Shown: positions 22,611-46,189 of the stretch, piece after piece
Numbering within the stretch: the stretch's first letter is position 1
How the letters are laid out: every line of letters begins with the position of its first letter
Source of the DNA: Eleginops maclovinus
Taxonomy: Eukaryota > Chordata > Actinopteri > Perciformes > Eleginopidae
Direction of reading: 5' to 3'
Length of the DNA stretch: 64,000 nt
Assembly (NCBI RefSeq): GCF_036324505.1
Contig: NC_086360.1
Coordinates: forward strand, 15,407,293 to 15,471,292
Notes under the pieces: generated by a model
What the model saw: only the letters and a program-made list of their open reading frames with translations
What the model was told of the DNA's origin: nothing
Database searches by the model: none
Program-made: the position numbers and the translations under genes

Positions 22611-24147
22611 GTGTGTGAATCCTGCTCTTCAGTCAAGAGACTTTCAAAGACAAAGTAAGCCACACAGAAACCACTCCAGACCTCTATTAATTCATATGAG
22701 GACCCTTACACCCACCTGCCTTTTATCATTTTCCTATCTCAGCAGAGCTTTTGAAAGGAAATTGTAAACATTAGACGTGTGTCTGTTTTGAATATACATT
22801 AAAAGCCAAGTGCCCCTGTGTGTGTGTTTGTGTGTTTGATAATGGAAGTTCAGGTTTCACTAAGGTGTTAATGTTTTTATCAAAGGTCTCAAAGTAATGG
22901 CTTGGAGAGTGGCTTTGTTTGCTGATTCATTTAGATGACTGTCCAACACACAACACATCAACACAAACAAAACTCTGTTCATGCACGTACACACGCACAC
23001 ACAAACTAAAGTGTTCTTTCCAAACTGCTGATGCTTTTAAAGTAGCTGGCCCTGGGGTATAAGGAGTGACAGTAGTGTACAGACTTTGCTCAAGGGGAAC
23101 TTGACATGCAGCTTGTGTGGTGGAGTGTGTGTCTGTGTGTATGTGGTGTGTGTGTTTCTGGCCCGACGGTGTCATCTTTAATCAAGTCATTTTTCAACTC
23201 CTGAGAGCAGAATCTATAAACAAACTTATATTTGGCCAGTTGATTTAGTTGTTAAAGTCACAAGATATGTTTATTCATTTTCATTTGGGCTGTGGCGTTT
23301 CTCCTGTTTTCAACACTCTGAAATAGTATTCAATAATTACAAAGTAGGGATTATCTTTAGTGATTTTCCTTATACAATTAAACAGTTGTGACTGTACAGC
23401 AATAAGCAGGAGACATTTGGGAAATAGTTTAATCTAAACCTTTGACACTGGCATAAAACATTAACACTTTCAATTGTTTAAGATTAGATAATATGTATGA
23501 GAATGGCACCAAACAAATCATAAACAACATTTGAGCAGCTTCCAAAGAGACTCCAGAGAGATGCTGTATCATTTAGCAGAATGATGTAAGTCTCCTGTGC
23601 AAGATTACTATTGATTAACCTGACATGTTATCAATGTGCATGGCAAACAATTAGGTTTTAGTACACTATAATAAAAGGCAATGAAGCTGATGCAAATTAT
23701 AGTAAAAAATCTTGAAAAACATGTCCACATGGGTCCATATCCGGTTACACAATAATTGCAATTTCAGCTTTTCCAGTCAGAAACCCTGTTATCAGACACT
23801 GGAATAATACACACACAGTGAGTGACAGGATTCTCTGGAGCCTTTCCGAGCTCGTCTGTCGTTTGAACTATTGGATAAGAAGCATGCGCCTCTCTATATA
23901 GCATCACTCTCACATCAACCCACATACTAAACGGGGCAGGCTCACTGAAACACACCGCACATACACATTACTCTCCGTCTGTCTGTTTCTAGGCCACTTG
24001 AAGGCAGACATACATGGTCAGGTTAGACTGCTCTTTTGAAGACGGCCAGAGAGAGAGTGTGTGTCAGCATGTATGTGTGTGTGTCTGATGCCATTTAGTA
24101 GGGAATACAAATGTGTATCAGCCGTCCACAGCCTGAGGGCATTCTCT
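22611..24147. other. Non-coding DNA
   Basis: A pyrimidine-rich stretch ending CTATCTCAG at about 22742 could be an acceptor for a third exon of the candidate gene, but the frame closes after two or three codons. Apart from GT-rich patches near 22817 and 23124-23157, nothing else is recognised. Confidence 0.45.
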
Positions 24148-24202
24148 TCACACACACACAGACACACACACACACACACACACACCCCCACCCACACACC
24201 CC

Positions 24203-24237
<35 letters not shown>
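24148..24237 (+). repeat. impure CA/CCCA repeat
   Basis: CA units are interrupted by GA and by C-runs (ACACCCCCACCC, CACCCCCCCACAC). It is less pure than the other arrays in the window and so probably older or less mutable. Confidence 0.93.
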
Positions 24238-25683
<1,446 letters not shown>

Positions 25684-25826
25684 AGCTGTCTGTGTGACAA
25701 AAAATGTGTCTGTTGCTGCTGCCACAGCAAAAAGCAGTCAAGCTGTTGGATCTACTAGATAAGCATTCTGGATGGCTGCTCATGGCTGAAGTCTCTGCTC
25801 AAACACACTAAGGCACACTCACAGAT

Positions 25827-25973
<147 letters not shown>

Positions 25974-26090
25974 CTCAGAGATGATGACAGATCTGGCTAT
26001 GATACACATGTGATATGAAACCTGGTGTTTCAGCACAACAGAGGTTTCACTGTGTGCATTCACTCAGATCCAACATAACAACATATTGGA

Positions 26091-26092
<2 letters not shown>

Positions 26093-26132
<40 letters not shown>

Positions 26133-26153
26133 CGTGCGTGCGTGTGTGTGTGT
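26093..26153 (+). repeat. (TG)n with an internal (CGTG)4 block
   Basis: TG units are followed by four CGTG tetramers and further TG units. The CG-containing alternating block is a Z-DNA-prone pattern and shows that the array has expanded a variant tetramer. Confidence 0.96.

Positions 26154-30888
<4,735 letters not shown>

Positions 30889-30953
<65 letters not shown>
30889..30953 (+). repeat. (TG)32 microsatellite
   Basis: A perfect TG array, 128 bp before the complementary CA array at 31082. Confidence 0.97.
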
Positions 30954-30954
<1 letters not shown>

Positions 30955-31081
30955 ATGTCAAGACTGCATTAGAAGATTAAAGTCACATTATTGTGTAATG
31001 AAAACTGTGCATCGGTTGAAAATGGAACAACAACAACTACTGTTGGCGAAAATGCAGCCACACTTTCGCACATACCTTTTG

Positions 31082-34560
<3,479 letters not shown>

Positions 34561-34645
34561 GTGTTCTCAGGGACAGTTTTATACCACAGGCTATAAGACT
34601 GCTGAACTCCTGAGCTCTGTGAATCTACTCACATCTGTTTATAGT

Positions 34646-34649
<4 letters not shown>

Positions 34650-34687
<38 letters not shown>
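34650..34687. repeat. (TA)n microsatellite
   Basis: A perfect TA array inside the LINE 3' UTR. Confidence 0.96.
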
Positions 34688-34693
<6 letters not shown>

Positions 34694-34735
34694 TATACAT
34701 ATCTGCCATATCTGCCATATACATCTGTTTATATG

Positions 34736-34854
34736 TAATATATGCATCTGTCCATACCTCCTCATTCAACAGTGTATCAAATACTTGTTCTCCCCACTGT
34801 ACATCTGTTATACATAATATATGCATCTGTCCATACCTCCTCATTCAACAGTGT
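34736..34854 (+). repeat. 40-bp direct duplication, period 79
   Basis: TAATATATGCATCTGTCCAT and the following 20 bases at 34736-34775 are repeated at 34815-34854. Both copies lie in the LINE 3' UTR, so this is a local tandem duplication in the element or after insertion. Confidence 0.92.
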
Positions 34855-35078
34855 CAAGTGTTTAAATACTTTCAATGTATTCCACATTTGTATATATTTC
34901 ACATCCTCAAATCTTTATTGTTGTTATTGTAAATATTCTTCTCTCTTTTTGCACTATTTTATTTATCTTATTTGCACCATGTATGTTGAGTTGTTGGAGG
35001 AGCATGGGATATTATATTATCATTGCCAACATATACGTTGTATATGCTGTGCATATGACCAATAAAACCTTGAAACCT

Positions 35079-38000
35079 TCTCATGTTGGTTGCAACATCC
35101 TTAGCCACGAATAAGAACAAAGAACATTAGGATTTCCAACTCAGTGTTTGTCATACCTCCAAGGGCATTCCTCTTTACCCTTTACTTCTTAGCTGACTCT
35201 GCTTGCATAATTGTTGAGGTGTTTATTTACTGTGTCAAGATCAATGTTTGCCTCAAATCAATAACTTCCTGGGAAGCCGAACACTAGCTGCCTATAGATT
35301 GGGTAACATCAATCTCTCTCATCCTTGTCTTGTTGTTTCTACTCTTCTCACTAGCTAAATCTATTTTTCTCTCACAGTGAAATTGATAGTCGAGCAGTTT
35401 AAAACACCTTACTCACCTGGCTGTCTTTCTTAAGACAGCTACCCTATCTTTTTCGGTGTTGTGCTTTATCACGGTTGTGCTTTCCTTCTAAGGGTACACC
35501 CCCAAACCTACAGTTGTAATACTGCTCCTCCTCTCCACAGCAGTTACCAACTTGATCATTTCCTGGTTTACATGGCAGTAACAGTCTGTATGTCACACAC
35601 AACTCTGTTTGGTAGTTGCATTTGTCTGAGCTTGATTTCTCCCTATGCAACTCATAGCAAACAAAATAATTTTAAGCTTTTTGCAAAAATAATGGGACCT
35701 TTTTTCTCATTATTTGTCAAGGATTTTGTTTCTGCTATCAATATATTAGAGGAGCATGACAGGCAACAACTTAAAAAATAATTAGGGAGATAAGTGAAAA
35801 CTGATTGCCATTTAAATGTCCACTTGTTTAACTATACCAGGGTTTCATTAAAACAATTGACATTAACTGCAAGGATCAAGTACATTATTAAGTACTACAT
35901 AAATATATACATTAGATGTATTGTTTTATATATTTGTGCTGATGACGAAACATTGACCACCCAGGGAGTTTAAACACATCGGGCAAAAATCAGCAATACG
36001 GAGAGTATTATCCTTCTTTCAACCACCGGCACCCAGGAGAGCACGTTATGGTCCGAGCCCTGTTCCTAATTAAACAATGGACCTGTAATCTATCAAGTCT
36101 GTATTGACCCATGCAAATGTCTTTGAAAAATAGCGTCATACCAAGCACGGTGGGATTCAAGGGCACAGCAGGATGCAGCTTTACAGAACGACATTGCTTT
36201 AGATGTTGGTACTCGTTTTCTTATTTATCACGTGGATGTTAGTTTCCCTTTATTTATTCATTTTTCTGAAAGTCTCCAACTTACTGTAGCTAAAAAAAAT
36301 ACTCAGACAAGGGGATTTAGGGTAGTGTACTCAAGCATGGAGAGAGTCTAATTTCTTACATTTCATCTAGTAGGTGTAAGAATAAGTGTAGGAGCAACAT
36401 CTTCACATTACTGGATCTTTGTTCAATAGTGAAACAGCAATGTACCGTTGCAGGAGGTTGAAGCAGCCTTTGAATTTCATTAAAAAAGCATATTGGAGGC
36501 TTGCTTTTATAATTCAGTATGCATGTCTCTCTCTTTGTTATTTTGAACAGAAAAAAAAACAATCAACACAGTAGAGATTTCTACAGTGGAACATTAGGAA
36601 ATAAAGAGCCTAATTATTCTTCATATTGGCCCATATCTATACATGAGTACCATGATGATATTATTCAAAGATCACATTTCTTCTCTGTAGTAAGTATGAT
36701 CCAACTTGACATAAATTGCATTAAGAATATCCAACTGGCACGATAAATGTAACTGATTCTGAATGGCTGATGATTGAATGTGCAATAATACCAAGTATAT
36801 AATCTCATTTAACATGTGTATCATTATGTTTCCCCATGTGTCTTGTAGTATAACAATATATTATACTGAAGACATTCTGAAGACAGTATATCAAATGATA
36901 TGTGGGCATATGTTCACCTTAATGTATCTGCATCTACAGTGTATTTACCCCCTCATATTTTTGGGTTGTTTATTTATAATGGAGTGGTAATAGTGAGCGT
37001 GTAACAGGACAGCAAGTGTATGGAATAGAGCTAGCGCCCTTCACCTGATCTTAGACCCAACACTTATTTTGCACGGCTGAAAGACAGCAGACACACTGGT
37101 GACCCATAACTGATTCAACACAACCCCCCCACTGAACAACATTTGTTTTCAGTCATGCTTAGGAGTATGATACATTTTTAATAGAAATATTGAATACATA
37201 TTATGATTCCCATTGTATGTAGTTGATCTGAAATGTAAATAATTTAAATTAACATTTTAAATAACTAGCACTGGTAGCAAAATATGTCTGACCTAGCCAT
37301 GCTTTGCATTTTTCAGGATAAGATGGTTATAATGTCTTATATACGTCTTATGACTTCCCTGATCATCATGCATCTGTTGACTGAGTATCACTAAAGGCCA
37401 TTCTCCCCATTCCCCAGTTGATGGTAGTTGTACGCACCAGTACATCTGTTGTCTGTAATACTGGTTATTTGTAATATAGAGTCCACATGAGCGAAAACAC
37501 TGCCAAACTACACACACGGTAAACCAGACAAGCACACCCTGCAGGGTTTCATGATTAAAATCCATCTTCAGAAAAGGATGTTGATTGCTTGGGTAACTGC
37601 AGAGATCACAGCCATAGAATAAGAAAAAAACTGCTCTGCTCAGATTACACGTCATCAGGGGAAATGTTTCCTCCTTGGTGCTACATTGCTTCTGTGCTTC
37701 TAACAATGTTTTTTAGGGTACTGCAAACTTGGGTACATGCAGGTGAAGTATAGACTTAAGAAAGGCACAGCATGCTTCGAGACCTCTCGTTAAATAAGCT
37801 GCACACTGATGAGGAGTGCATTTACTGCATATTTCTGGTCCAGTCATCTCTTATGAAGGACAAGGTCAAAACTAATCATTACAAATATTATGATCTTAAT
37901 TGATTATCTGGACCGTTCATCATATTGAAGGGTGGTAAAACCGTTGTCCCAGGCATGGCATTTGACCTCCCATAAAGACACTTGCAATCGGGGTCATTTT

Positions 38001-39231
38001 TGATTGCCCAAGCATATGCCAATCATCATTCGTATTGGTTTTTAGGACGTCAGTCAATCATGTAGTTATTGGTTGCGTGGAGTTACTCAACACGAAACAA
38101 ACACCCCCACTGGTAAACATTATCCAGTTTTGGCTTTGCTATGATAATTAACGTCACTGACTAAACAAAAAACCATTTAGAAGGAATCTACAGACCAACA
38201 ATTACTTAGTGTAATGTTTTATTTGTTTTCACAAGTAGTCTGAAAGAAGACATGTTATGGAAGCTTATGCTGCCACATAACACACAATACTTTTACCTCA
38301 AAAGCCTCCCCCTAGCTGATAAAACAATAAATAATAATAGTAGTCAAAATATGGAACACACTATCTGCTATCAGCAGCATTTGAACATCTCTGGCTTCTT
38401 CTAATGGTCACCATAGGAAGCTTGCAGTTGTTGTTTTTTGCGGTGAGAGAGCACAGATGTGAGTGAGTGAAGGATTTTTGCCTTATATATAATGGCAAAT
38501 GGAGGGATAATCGCTTGATGGGGAAGAGAGGTGATGTCCGGAGGGACAGTCGAGGAAAACACTGTGAAATGGATGTACTCAGGGGGAGAAATGACCTGTC
38601 CACCTCTCTCTCTCACACACACAAAATGCTTCCTTCTCAACTGTGCAACCCATTTTTTTCTCTGGCTCTACATCATTGTACCTCAAAACCACTCACCCTC
38701 TCATGCCCCTATTCTCTCCCAGTCCCTTGCCTGATTGCCTTTCCAATTAATCACTGCAACACAGCATTTCCACATTTCATCCTTATTTAAATCTTTCAAG
38801 AGTCGACTGCGCTACCAAGCCAGAAAACATTTATGAGGTCATAAAAGGGCTCGGCTGACCCAAACAACTGTTAAGGGACCCGATATCTCATGTCAGTCCT
38901 TCTAATATGCGACAGGAAGGGATAGGGAAAAGGCAGCGGGACAATAGGGAGAAAAGAGGGCGGTGAAAGAAAGAATTGAGAGAGATAAAGTAGACCATAT
39001 GAGGATGGTCACTAGTATAAGTGTTTTTTGTTTTTACTTTTTAGGTAAGTGCTTTTTTGAATGGTTCAGTTTGGTTGAGGCTTTTTTTCAGATGGAACAA
39101 ATGCAGCTAAAATATTATGTTTTAAGGCCAATCCTTTTATTGTGTTTAAAGTTTGATTATATTAAGAACTAAAATAATCTTATGTACACACATTTGCCAG
39201 TTGAAATTTCAGTGCTTATTTTTAGAGAAGA
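35079..39231. other. AT-rich non-coding DNA
   Basis: No exon or RNA gene is recognised. A higher-complexity block lies at about 38790-38900 (GTCGACTGCGCTACC, TCATAAAAGGGCTCGGC). The minus-strand frame at 37293-37706 has no domain or splice support. Confidence 0.5.
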
Positions 39232-39548
39232 TACAGTGAAGGAAATAAGTATTTGATCCCCTGCCGATTGTTTAAGTTTGCCCACTTACAAAGAAATTAA
39301 AAGTCTATATTTTTATTGGTAGGTGTATTTTACCAGTGAGAGACAGAGTGACAAAAAGAAAATCCAGCAATGTACATTAAAAAAAAGATATGAATTGATT
39401 TGCGTTTAAATGTGTGAAATAAGTATTTGATCCCCTTGCATTCAACAAGAACTCTGGTTCCCATGGACTAGATAAATAAGCCCCCTTGCTTTAAGAAAGT
39501 ATTCCTGATGTCAACTCTTTACCTGGATAAGAGAACTGTCCATATATG

Positions 39549-39551
<3 letters not shown>

Positions 39552-39591
<40 letters not shown>
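39552..39591. repeat. (TA)20 microsatellite within the Tc1-like element
   Basis: A perfect TA array lying between the left inverted repeat and the transposase remnant. Confidence 0.96.
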
Positions 39592-39596
<5 letters not shown>

Positions 39597-39861
39597 AACC
39601 TGTAAATCAGATTACAACCTCTCCACCGAGGGCAAGACCGTAGACAGGTCTTGTGATCATGGTGGAACTACTGTCATAGGAAATCAGGGACAAGATTGTA
39701 GCCCAGCACAAGGCTGGAATAGGCTACAAGACCACCAGCAAGCAACTTGGTGAGAAAGAGACAACTGGTTTGATTATTAGAAGAAGCAGAAAATGACCAT
39801 CAATCACCCTCAATCTGGGGCTCCATGATCTAAAATCTCGCCCCTTGGGGTATCAAGTATC

Positions 39862-40053
39862 ATGAGAAAGGTGAGGGATCAGCCAAGAACTACAAAGGAG
39901 GGACTTGTTAATGATCTGAAGGCAGCTGGGACCCCATTCACCAAGAAAACTATTGGTAACACACTGCGCCGTAAAGGATTAAAATCCTGCAGCGCCCGCA
40001 TGGTCCCCTGCTCAAGAAGGCACTTGTACAGGCCATCTGAAGTCTGCCAATGA
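39862..40053 (+). pseudogene. Tc1-like transposase remnant (DNA-binding part)
   Basis: The segment [16 protein letters not shown] followed by [20 protein letters not shown] corresponds to the second helix-turn-helix of the paired-type DNA-binding domain of Tc1 transposases. It ends after about 63 residues; the catalytic DDE domain is absent apart from scattered remnants to about 40320. Not functional. Confidence 0.8.
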
Positions 40054-40478
40054 ACCTCTGAATGATTCTGAGAAGGCTTATGAGAAGGTGATGTGGTCAG
40101 ATGAAAATCAAGACCTTCATCCCAGAGAAAATCTGTCGAGGGAGCTGAAGCTTCCAGTTGCCAAGCATCAGCCTCCAAACCTTAAGGATTTTGAGAGGAT
40201 CTGCAGAGAGGGGTGGACCAAACTCCCTCCTGAGATGTGAGCAAACCTGGTGACCAACTACAAGAAACATCTGACCTCTGTGCTGTCCAACAAGGCTTTC
40301 TCCACCAAGAACTAAGGCATGTTTTGCAACGGGATCAAATACTTATGTCTCATCATGCGCAAACCATCTCTCACTGTTAAAATAAACCTACCATTAAAAG
40401 CATAGAGTGTTCCGTTCTCTGCAATTGGGCAAAATAACAAAATTGGCAGGGGATCAAATACTTATTTCCTTCACTGTA

Positions 40479-42969
<2,491 letters not shown>

Positions 42970-43145
42970 TTATACCACTTCATTCACTCTTTGCAATATG
43001 TGTTTCTCAGGCTTGATAGACAAATCCTTTGTTGGGTAAATCTCTACAACATAGAATTGGACGTAGACCGGCTCATCCTTTAGTATCCTTTCCTGTAAGT
43101 GAGTGCATGTAATTAAGAATACTACCTTTTCAGTGCATTCACTTA
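42970..43145 (-). CDS. candidate terminal exon of a small secreted protein
   Basis: On the minus strand a possible acceptor (TTTCATTGGTAG, ending at 43146) starts an exon that stays open in the phase required by the upstream candidate exon: it reads SECTEKVVFLITCTHLQ, then ERILKDEPVYVQFYVVEI, then YPTKDLSIKPEKHILQRV, ending NEVV and TAA at 42970-42972. The other two frames close quickly. A second acceptor (ACTTACAG, 43093) looks better but would need a different phase. A donor-like GTATAA at 42975 leaves open that the gene continues. The alternating hydrophobic pattern suggests beta strands, remotely like an NTR (netrin/TIMP) barrel; this is only an impression. Confidence 0.3.
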
Positions 43146-43969
43146 CTACCAATGAAATTACCCAGATGAAGGACAATTTTAACCCAGGATATAGCTGTCT
43201 AATTCAGCTGGTAAATACACATACAATTCCTTTAAACAATACAAGCCTAATCATGCACACATTATACTGTATGGCCCAACCTTGTTAAGAAAATGTAATT
43301 AATGGCAAACACATGAGCCAAGGAAACTGTTCTGTGTATAGAATTTGTGAGTTAATGTCTCTAATCCAAACACGAATGAAGTGCTACAACAGCTGTAGTT
43401 GGTAGCAGCCTTGTGGAAGCCAGCAGCCTCGTCTGAGTTCTTGTTGTCATTTCATTAATTGTTTATTTTCTGTTATAATTTGTCATGTCAACTTTGCCTG
43501 CATTTTACTGTACCGAACTGCACCGCTTTAAAAACAAATCTAAATGTTAAGAGAGTGGAGGACTTCTTTTGGTTTTTATTTTCCTGTTGCTTATTTCAGT
43601 TTCCGGATATGGAAACAATGTCTGTGGCTATAGTGGTCTAGTTTACACTCCGGTAATCATGTTGGGCAAACAGGCTCCAGAACCCAGAGCTAAGCACTAC
43701 ACTCTGTGGAGCTGAAGAGGCAATACCACAATGTCATGGCGAGAAACAGTACAGTACATGGAGGAATTCATTCACTATCAAATATTATGTAACTAGAGAA
43801 CATTTTGTAGGACAATGGCTTTTTAGTTTTGTTTAAATGTGGTGTCTGAGGGGTTACCTTTGTTTAAGTATAGCGAACCCACTGGGTTGTACCAAAAGCC
43901 TTGGACAAAATGATTCATTATTTTTTTGAAGATTGTAACAGTAGCCTTTATAAGGAAATAATTATCAGG

Positions 43970-44040
43970 ATTACTGCTGGTTACAGGATGGGGGTGCCAC
44001 AAGGCTCCATACTCTTCTGTACATTAATGGTCAATATCTA
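43970..44040 (+). mobile_element. decayed LINE reverse-transcriptase fragment
   Basis: The frame GYRMGVPQGSIL followed by FCTLMVNI matches the GVPQGS motif of non-LTR reverse transcriptases. It is closed by a stop within about 20 codons and neighbouring homology is too decayed to follow. It lies in the putative second intron of the minus-strand candidate gene. Confidence 0.6.
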
Positions 44041-44663
44041 ACATGACACTGTGTTGCACATTCATTCTTGACAAACTGAATGATTTATCAAAAACAGATG
44101 ACAGACAAGTCATGGTGTTGTGAGGCAGAGGCTAAGCTTTACAATACTCATCATAATTCCACTTTGGAAAAATGTGCTTACAGTGTGTGAGAAAAGCTTG
44201 GCTTTTGTGTAAAGGAATATAAGCTGATATCTTGTCAGTGGTAAAAGGAATGCTTGGTGTAATTAGGATCTGCCTGAGTTCTGGATTATGGGGATCACAG
44301 ATATGCAAAAACGTCTACTCTTACAAGTTTAATACTGGTGGTTACTATTACATCTTATGTTTGATTAATGTAGAATATTAAGGCACATATGTATTTGATT
44401 CAATGCCTAGTTAATGCTTTAGGTTCCCAATGCCTAAATAATTAAGTCTGTATTTTACAAAAAAGTAATCATTTACATTGTCACCCAAAACCAAATGTAC
44501 ATTTAGATTATTTTTAAACTAATACATTGCTAATAGCTTTCAAATTCAGTTTTTATTTTCAGTTTCTGATTGCTTATTAAATTTCATATTTACCAGTGAA
44601 ACTGTAAACAGATATGCTCAGCTTAGTACCATGTATTAAAATAAAAAGGTTAAATTAAAATAC

Positions 44664-44777
44664 CTGTGACTTTCACGCTATAATCATCACCATATTTCCG
44701 ACTGTGTGGGCAGATAGTTACAGCAGTCATCGGAAAGACGAAAGCTGGGGAGCATTTGACATTCCTTTCAAGAAAAT
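44664..44777 (-). CDS. candidate internal exon, phase 1-1
   Basis: On the minus strand this 114-bp segment is bounded by an acceptor CTGCAG|ATTTTC and a donor CACAG|GTATTT. Only one frame is open: it reads FLERNVKCSPAFVFPMTA, then VTICPHSRKYGDDYSVKV, then T. Entry and exit are both phase 1, matching the upstream exon (46075) exactly. Two cysteines are present. I do not recognise a family. Confidence 0.35.
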
Positions 44778-45645
44778 CTGCAGTGTTGCTACAGTAACAG
44801 TAAATGTCAAGGATGATTGCAGTGTATACTGACTAGGGTAGCTCTGTGTCAACAAACATTTGCCAAAGAACATTTCCATTGACCGTTGTATGTATTTCAT
44901 GGGCACAATGGAGCGTTTGAGTGGTGCATGTCATGTATATACTTAGGTTGCCATGGGGAGTGCATAACCTACAGTATATCATCTCATCAAGGCAGATATG
45001 GCTTTTACCACTTAGAAGTAATGTGAGCTTGTCATGACAAATATCACTGAGCACGCATTCTCCAATATATAACTCTACAATGGGAATCCAACATGGGCAC
45101 TACTCAACTTGAATTCTTTTTTTTTTTTTTTACTACAAACAAACATGTGCCATGTGTTATATAATCCATCATCTTTAGTCACAAAGCTTTTAATCATCTC
45201 TGAACTAGATTGCAAATGAACTTATAAACCATCCTCCTCACACGTGTTGCTATGATGAAGACAGTATTTCAAACCCTTTGTGCATTACTATTGTAGAAAT
45301 ATTCAGACACAAATGGTGTGTAAGCCCATATCGGACACCTTATCTGGACCATACAGTTAAGAAACAATATAAACAACAACAAATGAGCAGATTATACATC
45401 TGACGGTAGGACGTCTAGTTAGAGTGCTCAGCAGCAAAGCAAATCTAATGTTTCTACATAGTCATTGATTGAATGGCCCCAATCACAACTGCCACGGTAA
45501 CTGCACACCATAATAATTATATGAACTAAACTCTCTGGAGTAAGGAGTGGGGGGGATTGGTAATGTTCGCAGCCATGCATGTGTTTTATGGACATCTTTT
45601 GTTACAATCAGGAGCCAATGACTTGCAGCTCATTCTTTAATAATG

Positions 45646-46030
45646 CAGGGTTTCCCGCAGCACTTTACAGCTTAGGTGGCCGCCTGAACTAAGATCTTCC
45701 AAAAAAAAAAAAGTATGAGCGATATTCACCGTGTTACTCTGTCCTGTTTTCTCTCATTCCAAACTGTGACCAATACCAGCCTCCTTTCTCTGCAGAACGC
45801 ATTAAAAAAAAGTAATAATAAAAAAAACTGTGTCATGAATTGGAAAAAACTAAAATTGCGGGCTTCTTCATGCGACGAAGCAGGCCTACCTCACCCTGCG
45901 CGCCTTCTTTCTCTCTCTCTCTCTCTCCCTCTATCCCTCTCCCACAGAGTCTGTACTCTGATGCGCTTTTATCCCATATGCTCATAACAGCATTTAAGCA
46001 AGAATTGACCGCCTCAGTGATTTTTACTAC
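45646..46030 (+). mobile_element. hAT-like transposon end fragment
   Basis: CAGGGTTTCCCGCAGCACTT followed by TTAGGTGGCCGCC resembles the terminal sequence of fish hAT elements. It is followed by an A-run, a CT-rich stretch (about 45908-45950) and GCATTTAAGCAAGAATTGAC, which also looks like hAT subterminal sequence. The opposite end (…CGGGAAACCCTG) was not found, so this is a truncated or one-sided remnant with no transposase. Confidence 0.42.
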
Positions 46031-46074
46031 TAAGTAAAAATTACACGGCTATTTCTTTAATCAAATCCACTTAC

Positions 46075-46183
46075 CATATTTGACAGTAAAATGGTAGCAT
46101 GTGCACTGGGCTGTAGTGGCATTCCTGTCGCCCAGCTTCCATATTAGTGCTACAGCAAGCCAACCAATTACCAGCACCCTCAT
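46075..46183 (-). CDS. candidate first coding exon: signal peptide
   Basis: On the minus strand ATG (46183) opens MRVLVIGWLAVALIWK, a basic residue followed by a hydrophobic core typical of a secretory signal peptide, then LGDRNATTAQCTCYHFTVKY. The exon ends ATATG|GTAAGTGG, a consensus donor, in phase 1. A Cys-x-Cys pair lies just after the predicted cleavage region. Joined in phase to 44664-44777 and 42970-43145 the model has 132 residues and six cysteines (27, 29, 45, 59, 78, 88), which would suit a disulfide-bonded secreted protein. An in-frame ATG also exists upstream at 46249. Identity unknown. Confidence 0.4.
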
Positions 46184-46189
46184 GCTGCT

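Larger units (their letters stand above)
34561..35078 (+). mobile_element. LINE 3' end: ORF terminus, 3' UTR and tail
   Basis: The frame reads DSFIPQAIRLLNS and stops at TGA 34611-34613, a common end of the ORF of fish non-LTR retrotransposons (FIP.AIRLLN). The 3' UTR follows with a TA array (34650-34687), a 40-bp direct duplication and a tail TTGTTGGAGGAGCATGGG ... AATAAAACCTTG that is also found at 18.5 kb. The clade is uncertain. Only the last 14 codons remain in frame. Confidence 0.65.
39234..40476 (+). mobile_element. Tc1/mariner element, internally deleted, IR/DR type
   Basis: The left end CAGTGAAGGAAATAAGTATT and the right end AATACTTATTTCCTTCACTG are inverted repeats flanked by TA at 39232-39233 and 40477-40478, the target duplication of Tc1/mariner elements. 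Inner copies of the motif (AAATAAGTATTTGATCCCCT at about 39418 and GGGATCAAATACTTATG at about 40331) give an IR/DR layout. Inside are decayed pieces of transposase: a helix-turn-helix-like segment at 39862-40053 with [14 protein letters not shown] and [20 protein letters not shown], then a jump to C-terminal remnants. The DDE core is missing and stops interrupt the rest. The 1,243-bp length is shorter than the roughly 1.6 kb of full copies. Confidence 0.88.

Noticed and set aside
37293..37706. 137-codon minus-strand frame
   Set aside because: Odd composition (many Cys and Trp), no recognisable family, and no splice support.
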